A stretch of 64,000 nucleotides of DNA, taken from NCBI RefSeq assembly GCF_018130145.1, contig NZ_JAFCMB010000025.1:18291-82290 (forward strand), read 5' to 3'. This DNA comes from Bradyrhizobium sp. AUGA SZCCT0176. GTDB taxonomy: Bacteria > Pseudomonadota > Alphaproteobacteria > Rhizobiales > Xanthobacteraceae. The notes under the pieces were generated by a model. The model saw only the letters and a program-made list of their open reading frames with translations, ran no database searches and was not told the origin of the DNA. Shown here piece by piece: positions 49,123-57,677 of this stretch. Both the position numbers and the translations under genes were made by a program. The stretch's first letter is position 1, and every line of letters starts with the position of its first letter.

Positions 49123-49918
49123 TACGCTGGGCACGACAAAGGTGCGCGATGCCGCGCTGCTGACGGAGACGGTGCGCGAGGCGGGGGCGCTGGCGCTGTC
49201 GTTGTTTCGCACCGAGCTGAAGAACTGGACCAAGGGCGCCTCGTCGCCGGTGTCGGAAGCCGACATCGCCGTCAACGATCTCGTCGAAAGCCGGCTTCGC
49301 GCGGCAACGCCTGATTATGGCTGGCTGTCGGAAGAAAGCGTCGACGACGAGGCGCGCCTCGGCAAGAAGCTGGTCTGGATCGTCGATCCCATCGACGGCA
49401 CCCGCGCCTATCTGGCCGGCCGCGAGGACTGGTGCGTGAGCATCGCGCTGGTGGCCGATGCCACGCCGGTGCTGGCGGCGGTGTTCGCGCCGGCGACCGA
49501 CGAATTCTTCTTCGCGATGCGCGGGCAGGGCGCCACGCGCAACGGCAAGCGCGTGTCGGCGACCGCAGGCACGGATCTGGATTTTTCCCGCATGGCCGGC
49601 CCCAAGCCGCTGGTGCAGCGGCTGAGCCCGTCATCCGATGAGATCACGCTGTTTCCGCGAATCGGTTCATTGGCGCTTCGGCTGTGCCGGGTCGCCGACG
49701 GCGGCCTGGACGCCGCTTTTGCGGGCGGTCAGAGCCGCGATTGGGACCTTGCGGCGGCGAATTTGATCGTGCACGAAGCCGATGGTAGGATGACGGCGCT
49801 CTCGGGGGACACGATTGAGTATAATCGCCGGGAGGTGACGCACGGGGTGCTGGTGGCTGCGGGACTTGATCGGCATGCACGCATTGTCGAGCATTTTCGA
49901 ATCCGACCGCTGCCCTGA
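49109..49918 (+). CDS. Inositol monophosphatase family protein (CysQ/SuhB-like)
   Basis: A 269-residue Mg-dependent phosphatase. Metal-site motifs: a Glu in LSEESVDD (near 75), VWIVDPIDGTRAYLAGREDW (near 93) and DWDLAAANLIVHEADGRM (near 217). The family acts on inositol phosphates, 3'-phosphoadenosine 5'-phosphate or fructose 1,6-bisphosphate, and the specific substrate cannot be fixed from motifs. The TTG start is supported by GAGGG 8 bases upstream, inside the end of the PmbA gene. It is part of the packed plus-strand run leading to lpxK. Confidence 0.88.
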   Translation: MADADTLGTTKVRDAALLTETVREAGALALSLFRTELKNWTKGASSPVSEADIAVNDLVESRLRAATPDYGWLSEESVDDEARLGKKLVWIVDPIDGTRAYLAGREDWCVSIALVADATPVLAAVFAPATDEFFFAMRGQGATRNGKRVSATAGTDLDFSRMAGPKPLVQRLSPSSDEITLFPRIGSLALRLCRVADGGLDAAFAGGQSRDWDLAAANLIVHEADGRMTALSGDTIEYNRREVTHGVLVAAGLDRHARIVEHFRIRPLP

Positions 49919-50013
49919 ACACGCCGGACCTGCGTCACGGTTCGTCACGCCACTCATCATGCGATACGCCTCAACAACCTTGCTTGCCGGGCACCTCGTT
50001 AGGAACAATCATC

Positions 50014-50274
50014 ATGCCAGATAGTGCCCCGCCGCAACTGCTTCATCTCGTCATCGGCGGCGAGTTGACCGATCTCGAACACACGACGTTCAAGGATCTC
50101 GACCAGGTCGAGATCGTCGGCGTGTTTCCCAATTACGCCACCGCCCATGCGGCCTGGAAGGCGAAGGCGCAGCAGACCGTGGACAACGCCCACATGCGCT
50201 ATTTCGTGGTCCACCTCCACCGGCTGCTGGATCCGGGGCAGGACACTAAGCAAGACGCGAAGCCTGCCCGTTGA
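50014..50274 (+). CDS. DUF4170 protein
   Basis: An 86-residue soluble protein; the ATG at 50014 is preceded by AGGAA at about 9 bases. The sequence LLHLVIGGELTDLEHTTFKD, VEIVGVFPNYATAHAAWKAK and AHMRYFVVHLHRLLDP is the DUF4170 pattern, which sits next to the DUF374-waaA-lpxK genes in alphaproteobacteria. The constant neighbourhood suggests a role in lipid A or Kdo assembly, but no activity is known. The stop overlaps the TTG of the next gene (TTGA). Confidence 0.88.
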   Translation: MPDSAPPQLLHLVIGGELTDLEHTTFKDLDQVEIVGVFPNYATAHAAWKAKAQQTVDNAHMRYFVVHLHRLLDPGQDTKQDAKPAR

Positions 50275-50984
50275 AACGATTCCTTCGCGATTTGCTGCGC
50301 AGCAGCTGGCTTCAGCGTGCGCTCGGTGTGCTTGCGGCCGAATATCTGCGGCTGGTCTGGCTGACCAACAAGTTCAGCTACGAACCGGCTGACGTCTACG
50401 ACCAGGTGGAGCCCGCCATGCCGGCGATCCTCGCCTTCTGGCACGGCCAGCATTTCATCACGCCGTTCATCAAGACCAAGGAGAGCCATCGCGCCAAGGT
50501 CCTGATCTCGCGGCATCGCGACGGCGAGTTCAACGCCATTGCGGCCGAACGGCTCGGCATCGGAACCATCAGAGGTTCCGGCGACCATGGCGGCGCGTTT
50601 CACCGCAAGGGCGGCGTCGGCGCGTTCCGGGAGATGGTGCAGGCGCTTGAGGATAATTGGAACGTTGCGACCACCGCGGACGTGCCGAAGCGGGCGCGGG
50701 TGGTGGGGCTCGGCCTCATCATGCTGGCGCGGGAGTCCGGGCGGCCGATTCTCCCCTTTGCGATGGTGACCAGCCGGTTCATCCGTTTGAAAAATTGGGA
50801 CTCCTCCACCATCAATTTGCCATTCGGCAGGGGTGCCGTGGTAGGCATTGATGCGGTTTTCGTGCCGCCGGACGCCGACGCAGAGACCATGGAAAAGCTA
50901 CGCCAACAGGTAGAGACTTATCTGAACGAAGCGACCCGTCGCGCCTATGCGGCTGTCGGTCGTCCGGAGGCCGCCCTTGGTTAA
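50271..50984 (+). CDS. DUF374 lysophospholipid-acyltransferase-like protein
   Basis: A 237-residue membrane-associated protein of the DUF374 family, related to LpxL-type and glycerolipid acyltransferases. Conserved stretches: FWHGQHFITPF (the HxxxxF/D-like catalytic His region), ISRHRDGEFNAIAAERLGIG, TIRGSGDHGGAFHRKGGVGA and ARESGRPILPFAMVTSRF. An N-terminal hydrophobic/amphipathic stretch (LRSSWLQRALGVLAAEYLRL) would contact the membrane. It probably adds an acyl chain to a lipid A precursor or is a late acylation helper, by context with waaA and lpxK. It starts with TTG overlapping the DUF4170 stop, and its end overlaps waaA by 8 bases. Confidence 0.85.
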   Translation: MKRFLRDLLRSSWLQRALGVLAAEYLRLVWLTNKFSYEPADVYDQVEPAMPAILAFWHGQHFITPFIKTKESHRAKVLISRHRDGEFNAIAAERLGIGTIRGSGDHGGAFHRKGGVGAFREMVQALEDNWNVATTADVPKRARVVGLGLIMLARESGRPILPFAMVTSRFIRLKNWDSSTINLPFGRGAVVGIDAVFVPPDADAETMEKLRQQVETYLNEATRRAYAAVGRPEAALG

Positions 50985-52287
50985 TTCGCTGCCGCTGCCG
51001 ATGACGTTGCGCGTCTACCGGAGTCTGTCGTCCGCGATGGTGCCGCTGGCGCCTGCGTTCATCAACCGGCGGCTGAAGCTCGGCAAGGAAGATCCGGCGC
51101 GTGTCAGTGAACGCCGCGGCGTGAGCGCCGATGTTCGCCCGGTCGGGCCGCTGGTGTGGATTCACGGCGCCAGCGTCGGCGAGGTGCTGGCCTCGGCAGC
51201 GCTGGTCGAGCAGCTGCGGGCGCTGAACCTGCGCATCCTCCTCACCTCCGGCACGGTGACCTCGGCGGCGGTCGTCGCCAAGCGGTTTCCGCCCGACGTC
51301 ATCCATCAATATGTCCCCTACGACTCGCCGCGCTATGTCGCGCGGTTTCTCGACCATTGGCGTCCGTCGCTGGCGCTGTTCATCGAGTCCGATCTGTGGC
51401 CGAACTTGATCCTGTCGAGTGCGGCGCGGCGCGTGCCGATGGTGCTGATCAACGGCCGCATGTCGCCTCGCTCTTTTCCGCGCTGGCGGCGTGTCTCCGG
51501 CACCATCTCGGCGCTGCTCGGCCGGTTCGAACTGTGCCTCGCGCAGTCGGAAACCGATGCCGACAGGTTTTCGACGCTTGGCTGTCCCAACGTCGTGACG
51601 ACCGGCAATCTGAAGCTCGACGTTCCCGCGCCACCGGCGGACCAGGCCAAGCTGGAGCGGCTGATGTCGATGACGCGCGGCCGTCCGGTCGTCATCGCCG
51701 CCTCCACCCATCCGGGCGAGGACGAGATGCTGGCGGAGGCGCACAAGACGCTCGCCGGATTCTTTCCGAACCTTCTGACCGTGATCGTGCCGCGGCATCC
51801 CGATCGCGGCGAGGCGATCGCGCGCATGGTCGAGGCGTCTGGCCTGCACGCGTCGTTGCGTTCGCGCGAGGAACTGCCGACGGCTGCGACCGACATCTAT
51901 GTCGCCGACACCATGGGCGAGCTCGGGTTGTTTTACCGGTTGTCGCCGATCGTGTTCATGGGCGGATCGCTGGTCGAGCATGGCGGACAAAATCCGATCG
52001 AGGCGGTCAAGCTTGGTGCCTCGATCGTCCATGGCCCGCACGTCTTCAATTTCGGCGACGTCTATGAGGCGCTCGATCAGGCCGGCGGCGCGCGAAAAGC
52101 CGACACCCAGGAAGCCCTGGTCAAGCAACTCGGTCAGCTGCTCGCCGATCCCAGGGCGCGCGAAGTATCGCTCAAAGCCTCCGAGCGCGTGGTCGAACAG
52201 CTCGGCGGCGCGCTGGATCGCACGATGATCGCGCTGGAGCCGTATCTGTTGCAGTTGCGGCTCGAAATGGGAGCCGCGAATGCGTGA
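50977..52287 (+). CDS. waaA: 3-deoxy-D-manno-octulosonic acid (Kdo) transferase WaaA
   Basis: A 436-residue inner-membrane glycosyltransferase that attaches Kdo to lipid IVA. An N-terminal amphipathic segment (LPLPMTLRVYRSLSSAMVPL) is followed by the catalytic GT30 stretch WIHGASVGEVLASAALVEQL with the active-site Glu. Further marks are FIESDLWPNLI, LINGRMSPRSFPRW, and in the C-terminal half STHPGEDEM, VPRHPDRG and GGSLVEHGGQNPIEAVKLG. The TTG at 50977 is chosen because GGAGG lies 6 bases upstream; ATG 50947 is further upstream without support. It overlaps lpxK by 8 bases. One or two Kdo units may be added, which motifs do not settle. Confidence 0.94.
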   Translation: MVNSLPLPMTLRVYRSLSSAMVPLAPAFINRRLKLGKEDPARVSERRGVSADVRPVGPLVWIHGASVGEVLASAALVEQLRALNLRILLTSGTVTSAAVVAKRFPPDVIHQYVPYDSPRYVARFLDHWRPSLALFIESDLWPNLILSSAARRVPMVLINGRMSPRSFPRWRRVSGTISALLGRFELCLAQSETDADRFSTLGCPNVVTTGNLKLDVPAPPADQAKLERLMSMTRGRPVVIAASTHPGEDEMLAEAHKTLAGFFPNLLTVIVPRHPDRGEAIARMVEASGLHASLRSREELPTAATDIYVADTMGELGLFYRLSPIVFMGGSLVEHGGQNPIEAVKLGASIVHGPHVFNFGDVYEALDQAGGARKADTQEALVKQLGQLLADPRAREVSLKASERVVEQLGGALDRTMIALEPYLLQLRLEMGAANA

Positions 52288-53317
52288 GCCGCGCTTCTGG
52301 CACGGCCCGCCTTCCCTCAAATCCAGTCTATTGACACCGCTCGCCGCCCTCTACGGTGCCATCGCCGCGAGACGGATGCAGCGCGACGGGCTGGATGCCG
52401 GCGTCCCCGTCATTTGTATCGGCAATTATCACGTCGGCGGCGCCGGCAAGACGCCGACCGTGCTCGCGCTCTCGAAGCTGCTGCGTGAGCTCGGCGAAAC
52501 GCCCGTCGTACTCAGCCGCGGCTATGGCGGAAAATTGCGCGGCCCGGTGCGGGTCGATCCGGAACGGCATGCCGCCGCCGATGTCGGCGACGAACCGCTG
52601 ATGCTGGCGGCGACGCTGCCGGTGGTGGTCGCGCGCCAACGCGCCGACGGCGTTCCGCTGGCGCGTTCGCTGGCGGCGTCGGTGATCCTGATGGATGACG
52701 GTTTCCAGAGCCCGGCGGTCGCCAAGGACGCCTCGCTGATCGTGATCGACGCCGGCCGCGGCCTTGGCAACGGGCAGGTGTTTCCCGCCGGCCCCTTGCG
52801 TGCGCCGCTAAAGCCGCAGCTGGCGCGCACCGATGCGCTCATCATCGTCGGCAACGGCACGGCGGCCGACCGCGTGGCGGCCGATATCGCCGCGCAGGAC
52901 AAGCCGGTGCTGCGCGCGCGCCTTGTGCCGAACCAGGATTCTGTGGCTTCGCTGCGCGGCAAGCGCGTGCTGGCCTTCGCCGGCATCGGCGATCCCGCAC
53001 GGTTCTTCGGCACGCTGACGGCGAGCGGCGTTGACGTGGTCCGGCAGCACGCCTTCGCCGATCACCATGGGTTCTCCAGGGCCGAGATCGACAGCCTGAT
53101 CGCCGAGGCCGGCCGCGACGCGCTGACGCTGGTGACGACGGAAAAGGATCTGGCGCGGCTGAGAGTCGGCGGCGGATTGCCGGATTGGGCGACAGTGATC
53201 GTACCGTTCGCGGTGACACTGGAGTTTGAGGATGGCGCCAAGCTGAAGAGGTTCGTGACCGATCAACTCTTCAAGGCCCGCGAGAAGAAAATTCGCACGG
53301 CGTCGTCCCGGGCTTGA
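52280..53317 (+). CDS. lpxK: Tetraacyldisaccharide 4'-kinase LpxK
   Basis: A 345-residue inner-membrane kinase that phosphorylates the lipid A disaccharide at the 4' position. The N-terminal helix (PLAALYGAIAARRM) precedes Walker A GNYHVGGAGKTPT near residue 50 and the acceptor region LSRGYGGKLRGPVRV. The Asp-His-like catalytic stretch ILMDDGFQSPAVAKDASLIV and HAFADHHGFSRAEI follow. Its last codons (encoding ASSRA) and TGA lie inside a dispersed inverted repeat, so the original C terminus may have been replaced. It closes the Kdo-lipid A gene run. Confidence 0.94.
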   Translation: MREPRFWHGPPSLKSSLLTPLAALYGAIAARRMQRDGLDAGVPVICIGNYHVGGAGKTPTVLALSKLLRELGETPVVLSRGYGGKLRGPVRVDPERHAAADVGDEPLMLAATLPVVVARQRADGVPLARSLAASVILMDDGFQSPAVAKDASLIVIDAGRGLGNGQVFPAGPLRAPLKPQLARTDALIIVGNGTAADRVAADIAAQDKPVLRARLVPNQDSVASLRGKRVLAFAGIGDPARFFGTLTASGVDVVRQHAFADHHGFSRAEIDSLIAEAGRDALTLVTTEKDLARLRVGGGLPDWATVIVPFAVTLEFEDGAKLKRFVTDQLFKAREKKIRTASSRA

Positions 53318-53424
53318 CCCGGGACCCATAACCACAGTTCTACGTAGTCGTGCAGGGCTGGAGCTCCAGCCCACTTTAAGAATTGGCGACGGTGGTTATG
53401 GGTCCCGGCGTTCGCCGGGACGAC
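53301..53424. repeat. Long inverted repeat (TCGTCCCGG family), overlapping the lpxK end
   Basis: Outer arms CGTCGTCCCGG and CCGGGACGACAA-like, with inner GGGACCCATAACCAC and GTGGTTATGGGTCCC. Same family as 38751-38895. The lpxK stop codon is within its left arm, and the DUF2093 stop lies 7 bases past its right arm. Confidence 0.88.
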
Positions 53425-53430
53425 AACAGA

Positions 53431-53658
53431 TCAACCTTCCGTCTTCAGCGCGCCGGGAAAATGCCGTTGCAGCACGGCCGTCGGCACCGAATAGGCTTCC
53501 TGAAGATCGACGCTCCAGTATTTCAACTCGTCGAGCGGGATCCGTACATCCGATATGGCGCAGCGCACATAGGTTCCCGGCGAGACCACGCGGAAATCGC
53601 CATCCAGATATTGCACCTGCGCTTCGCCATGTCCCGAGGGACCGAATTTATTCAGCAC
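53431..53658 (-). CDS. DUF2093 small protein
   Basis: A 75-residue soluble protein. GEAQVQYLDGDFRVVSPGTY and VRCAISDVRIPLDELKYWSV are the DUF2093 pattern, an alphaproteobacterial family of unknown function. The GTG start is supported by GGAGAG 6 bases upstream. It is convergent with lpxK across the inverted repeat. The single DUF domain fills the protein. Confidence 0.88.
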   Translation of the reverse strand: MLNKFGPSGHGEAQVQYLDGDFRVVSPGTYVRCAISDVRIPLDELKYWSVDLQEAYSVPTAVLQRHFPGALKTEG

Positions 53659-53853
53659 CGTAAACTCTCCGACAGGTCGGCCAATTCACAGGCCGACTAA
53701 AGTGTATTTTCCAAATCCGATCTATCACAGATAGGTTGGGCTGTCCGCTCCCGAAACCCACTCGATTGTGATGAATTTCCGCCGATTGCGTATGATAACC
53801 TCCTGATTATGGTACGCTTTGCCCCAAGCGCCATAACCACCCGGCGAACACGG

Positions 53854-54696
53854 ATGCGCCCAGCGACGCTGCTATTCCTGACGCTGTTTGCCGCGGCCTG
53901 CGCTGGCGTGCCGAACGCAGCTTCGGCCGCGCCATTACCGGCCCCCAAACAGGTCGATATCCCCGCGCCAAAACTCAACTTGCACGCCCAGCTCTACAAA
54001 CCTGACGGCGACGGGCCGTTTCCCACCGTGATCGCGCTGCATGGCTGCGGAGGCTTGAGCGGGCATTCCGAGCCGGTGCTGCCGCGCTACCGTGACTGGG
54101 TCGAACAGCTATTGAAGGCGGGACACGCGGTCGTGCTGCCGGACAGTTACGGCTCGCGCGAACTCGGCCCGCAATGCCGCGACAAGGAGCGCCGCGTGCT
54201 GGCGCGCCGCGAGCGGGTCGCCGATATCGTGGCGACGCGGCGATGGCTGGCGCAGCAGGCCTGGGTGGCGCAGGATCGCGTCAGCCTGATGGGATGGGCG
54301 AACGGGGCCAGCGCCCTGTTGTGGGCGGTGCGTCCGCAAGCCTGGCGCAATGACGGGCCGGATTTCCGCTCGGCGGTCGCCTTCTATCCGGATTGTCGGA
54401 TTTCCGCCGGCCTCGGCTGGAGCGCGCGGATGCCGACGCTGCTGCTGATCGGCGCCAAGGACGACGTCAGTTCGCCATCGGCCTGCCGCCAGATGGTGGA
54501 GGGCGCCCGCGGCCGCAGCGCGCTGGCGCGGATCGAAATCTATCCCGGCGCGCCTCACGATTTCGACCGCGCCAACCTGCCGCTCCGTGCGCTCAGCGGC
54601 GGCGACGCCGGCCAGCCGGAGCGCGGCCACATCGGCACCGACGCTGAGGCGCGCATCGATTCGCAAAAGCGCGTGGCCGAATGGCTGGCAAGGTGA
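53854..54696 (+). CDS. Exported dienelactone-hydrolase-like protein, nucleophile missing
   Basis: A 280-residue exported alpha/beta-hydrolase-fold protein. The signal peptide MRPATLLFLTLFAAACAGVP could also be read as a weak lipobox. The oxyanion region TVIALHGCGGLSGHSEPVLP and the terminal His (GAPHDFDR) are as in dienelactone hydrolases. At the nucleophile elbow, however, the sequence is SLMGWANGAS, with Ala where Ser or Cys is expected (G-x-[S/C]-x-G). Asp in GAKDDVSSPS fits the acid. So it is either a pseudo-enzyme, uses another residue, or keeps only binding ability. The start could be the ATG at 53809; neither has a good ribosome-binding site. Confidence 0.75.
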   Translation: MRPATLLFLTLFAAACAGVPNAASAAPLPAPKQVDIPAPKLNLHAQLYKPDGDGPFPTVIALHGCGGLSGHSEPVLPRYRDWVEQLLKAGHAVVLPDSYGSRELGPQCRDKERRVLARRERVADIVATRRWLAQQAWVAQDRVSLMGWANGASALLWAVRPQAWRNDGPDFRSAVAFYPDCRISAGLGWSARMPTLLLIGAKDDVSSPSACRQMVEGARGRSALARIEIYPGAPHDFDRANLPLRALSGGDAGQPERGHIGTDAEARIDSQKRVAEWLAR

Positions 54697-54701
54697 CTCT
54701 T

Positions 54702-54866
54702 ACCCTCCCCTGGAGGGGGAGGGTCGACGCGAATGAAATTCGCGGCGGGGTGGGGTGACAGTCTTTCCAATCGATCAGTATCCGAGCGGAGGGAGTGTCA
54801 CCCCACCCCGTCTCGCATTTCGCTTCGCTTCACGCGAGCCGACCCTCCCCCTCCAGGGGAGGGTGA
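54702..54866. repeat. Long inverted repeat with CCCTCCCC arms
   Basis: Outer arms ACCCTCCCCTGGAGGGGGAG and the inverse CTCCCCCTCCAGGGGAGGGT, with a second pair GGGTGGGGTGACA and TGTCACCCCACCC. It lies between convergent genes and can act as a bidirectional terminator. Confidence 0.88.
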
Positions 54867-54881
54867 AGAAAGCGCGTTCCC

Positions 54882-56504
54882 CTAAAACAAACTTCCCTGA
54901 TCGACCGGTTTCACCACCCGCTTGGGCGCAAGCGTCTTGGTTTCCCGCCGGGCAAGGGTCGGCTGGCTGGTCGGCCCTGATGTTGCCGCCGGCCGGTCCG
55001 CATCGGCCGTCGCCGCGACGCGGCCGTCGGCGAACTCGATCGAAAGATTCGCGCCCGGCCCGATCGAGGCGGCGGCATGCACGGAATGGCCGTGTTCGTC
55101 GCGCACCAAGGCAAACCCGCGCGCCAGCACGCCGCGATACGACAGCGCCGACAGCAACTGGCCGCTATGCGCAACGCGGGCGTTGAGCCGCGTCATCGCT
55201 GTCGCCAGTGCGCGGCGCGCGCGCTCGGCAAGGCGTTGCGTGCGCTCGCGGTCGCGCGCGATCGCGTTACGCTGTGCCTGGGCGTTGGAAAGTTTTGACG
55301 CTTTCAGCCTGACCTCGAGTCCGGCAAAGCGATCGCGGCGGTTGCGCAGCAGGGCGCGGGCGGAAAGCCTGATGCGCTCGCCGGATACGGTGAGACGGTG
55401 CCCCGCCTGCGCGACCTGTCCGCGCAGCACCTTCAACGTCAAACCGGCGCTGAGCTGCGAGAAGCGGCGGTGATGCGCGTTGGTGTTGGCTTTCAAGCCG
55501 CGGGGCAGCGATGCACCCGCGCTGTCCAGCCGCTGCCGCGGGATCGCCAATAATTCGCTGGCCGCGGGCAGGGCGCGCGCCGCGGCGCGCAATTCATTGC
55601 GGCGGCTCTCCTGGCCGCGCAGCCAGCACACCATGGTGCGGCGCGCGAGGCCGGCAATCTCGACCAGCAATTCGCTGCGCACGGGCACCGCCATTTCGGC
55701 CGCCGCGGTCGGCGTCGGCGCGCGCTTGTCGGCGGCGAAATCGATCAGCGTGATGTCAGTCTCGTGGCCGACCGCCGAGATCAGCGGGATCATGCTCTCG
55801 GCGGCGGCGCGAACCACGATCTCCTCGTTGAACGACCACAGGTCCTCCAGCGAGCCGCCGCCGCGCGCGACGATCAGCAGATCCGGCCGCGGAATCTTGC
55901 CACCCTCGGGCAGCGCGTTGAAGCCGCGGATCGCCGCGGCAACTTGTTCGGCGGAGCCTTCGCCCTGCACCTTCACCGGCCACACCAGCACGCGGCGCGG
56001 AAAGCGGTCTTCCAGGCGGTGCAGGATGTCGCGGATCACGGCGCCGGTCGGTGACGTCACGATGCCGATCACTTCCGGCAGCCACGGCAGCAATTGCTTG
56101 CGCGCCTCGTCGAACAGGCCCTCGGCGCCGAGCTTCTTCTTGCGCTCCTCCACCAGCGCCATCAGCGCACCGATGCCGGCGGGCTCGATGGCTTCGATGA
56201 CGATCTGGTATTTCGACGAGCCCGGATAGGTGGTGAGCTTGCCGGTCGCGATGATCTCGAGCCCTTCCTGCGGCTTGAAGCGCATTCGGGAATGCACGCC
56301 CTTCCAGATCACGGCCTCGATCTTGGCACTCTCGTCCTTCAGCGCGAAATAGCAGTGCCCGGAGGAATGCGGCCCGCGGAAGCCGGAGATTTCGCCGCGC
56401 ACCCGGACATGGCCATAGGCGTCCTCCACCGTCCGCTTCAGGGCGGAGGAGAGTTCCGAGACGGTGAATTCGGGCGCGTTGAGCAGAGGTTCGGTCGCGG
56501 GCAT
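54882..56504 (-). CDS. xseA: Exodeoxyribonuclease VII large subunit XseA
   Basis: A 540-residue subunit of the single-strand exonuclease that trims DNA into oligonucleotides with XseB. N-terminal OB fold (EFTVSELSSALKRTVEDAYG, VRVRGEISGFRGPHSSGHCY), catalytic middle (VIGIVTSPTGAVIRDILHRL, DLLIVARGGGSLEDLWSFNE, SAVGHETDITLIDFAADKRA), and a long coiled-coil C-terminal half rich in Arg and Ala. I favour the ATG at 56504 because family members begin close to it; the frame is open to an ATG at 56561 and a TTG at 56570. It is divergent from the hydrolase gene at 56642. A C-terminal segment of low complexity (PAATSGPTSQPTLARRETKT) is longer than in enterobacteria. Confidence 0.92.
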   Translation of the reverse strand: MPATEPLLNAPEFTVSELSSALKRTVEDAYGHVRVRGEISGFRGPHSSGHCYFALKDESAKIEAVIWKGVHSRMRFKPQEGLEIIATGKLTTYPGSSKYQIVIEAIEPAGIGALMALVEERKKKLGAEGLFDEARKQLLPWLPEVIGIVTSPTGAVIRDILHRLEDRFPRRVLVWPVKVQGEGSAEQVAAAIRGFNALPEGGKIPRPDLLIVARGGGSLEDLWSFNEEIVVRAAAESMIPLISAVGHETDITLIDFAADKRAPTPTAAAEMAVPVRSELLVEIAGLARRTMVCWLRGQESRRNELRAAARALPAASELLAIPRQRLDSAGASLPRGLKANTNAHHRRFSQLSAGLTLKVLRGQVAQAGHRLTVSGERIRLSARALLRNRRDRFAGLEVRLKASKLSNAQAQRNAIARDRERTQRLAERARRALATAMTRLNARVAHSGQLLSALSYRGVLARGFALVRDEHGHSVHAAASIGPGANLSIEFADGRVAATADADRPAATSGPTSQPTLARRETKTLAPKRVVKPVDQGSLF

Positions 56505-56641
56505 CTCGTCCAATCGAATCAGGCTTTTGGAGCTTCCACGCAAGGTAGGGATTTCGGCCATCCCCGCCAATCTATCTTGCGTTGCAGATAACTCTGTATT
56601 ATAGAGTTCTCCAAGATGAACCCAACCGATGAGGAACGACC

Positions 56642-57655
56642 ATGTTCAGGCAGTTGGTACGCGGCAGCTTCAGCACCTTGAAACGGGCGCTCAGCGCCGT
56701 TGGCGCGATCGCTTTGCTGATCACGGGGCTGGTCGCCACGCCACTGACGCGCCCCCCGGAGCTGCCATCGATCTCGGCTGCCCGCGGCACCGTCGATCTC
56801 AGCACCTTGCCCGCGGTCGAGCGGTTTCAGGCGCGAGACGGCACTGCGCTCGGCTTCCGCCACTATGCCGCCAATGGCCCGGCGACCGGTCGCGCCGCCA
56901 TTGTGGTGCACGGCTCCTCCGGGTCGAGCGGCGGAACTATCCACGCGCTGTCGACGGCGCTGGCGACCCGGGGCGTCGAAACCTGGGCCGTTGATATTCG
57001 CGGCCACGGCACGTCTGGCACCCGCGGCGACATCGGCTATGTCGGCCAGCTCGAGGATGACCTCGCCGATTTGGTCGGCATTATCCGCACGACCGCGCCC
57101 GCCAAGCCGCTGACGCTGGTTGGCCATTCCTCCGGCGGCGGTTTTGCGCTGCGCGTCGCGGGCTCGTCGATCCAGGACCTGTTCGAGCGTACGGTGCTGC
57201 TCGCGCCCTATCTCGGTCACGACGCCCCGACCGGCCGGCCCAATTCCGGCGGCTGGGCCAAGGCCGATGTTCCGCGCATCGTTGGTCTGTTCGCGCTGCG
57301 CAGCATCGGCATCACCTGCTGCGACGCGCTGCCGGTGCTGGCGTTCGCGGTGCCGCCGAATTCCGAGAAGAACCTGGTCGGAACCTACAGCGACCGCCTG
57401 ATGCGCAATTTCGCGGTCCGCGACCGCGATTTCCGCCACGATCTCGCGGCGGCCAGGAAGCCGATCACGATCATCTCCGGCGCCGATGACGAACTGATGT
57501 TCGCGGACAAGTACGCACCTTCTGTGCATGCGATAGCCCCCGCGGTTGACGTCAAGCTGATCGATGGCGTCAATCACATGGGCATCGTCAGCGTACCCCG
57601 CGCGGTATCTGCGATCGCCGAGGACGTCGCCACGCGCGGCACAACCGGGTCGTAA
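56642..57655 (+). CDS. Membrane-anchored alpha/beta hydrolase
   Basis: A 337-residue serine hydrolase of the monoacylglycerol-lipase-like type. One N-terminal membrane helix (LSAVGAIALLITGLVATPLT) anchors it facing the periplasm. Catalytic motifs: nucleophile elbow LVGHSSGGG, acid Asp in GADDELMF, and His in GVNHMGIV. The cap region contains a vicinal Cys pair (GITCCDAL). Likely an esterase or lipase with a small ester or lipid substrate; the substrate is unknown. GAGGAA lies 7 bases before the ATG. It leads into a string of small plus-strand genes. Confidence 0.85.
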   Translation: MFRQLVRGSFSTLKRALSAVGAIALLITGLVATPLTRPPELPSISAARGTVDLSTLPAVERFQARDGTALGFRHYAANGPATGRAAIVVHGSSGSSGGTIHALSTALATRGVETWAVDIRGHGTSGTRGDIGYVGQLEDDLADLVGIIRTTAPAKPLTLVGHSSGGGFALRVAGSSIQDLFERTVLLAPYLGHDAPTGRPNSGGWAKADVPRIVGLFALRSIGITCCDALPVLAFAVPPNSEKNLVGTYSDRLMRNFAVRDRDFRHDLAAARKPITIISGADDELMFADKYAPSVHAIAPAVDVKLIDGVNHMGIVSVPRAVSAIAEDVATRGTTGS

Positions 57656-57677
57656 CCGCGATCGAGGGGAAGGCGAC

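Noticed and set aside
50812..52320. Minus-strand open frame of 502 codons opposite waaA
   Set aside because: Antisense shadow of waaA, rich in Arg, Gln and His, with no motifs.
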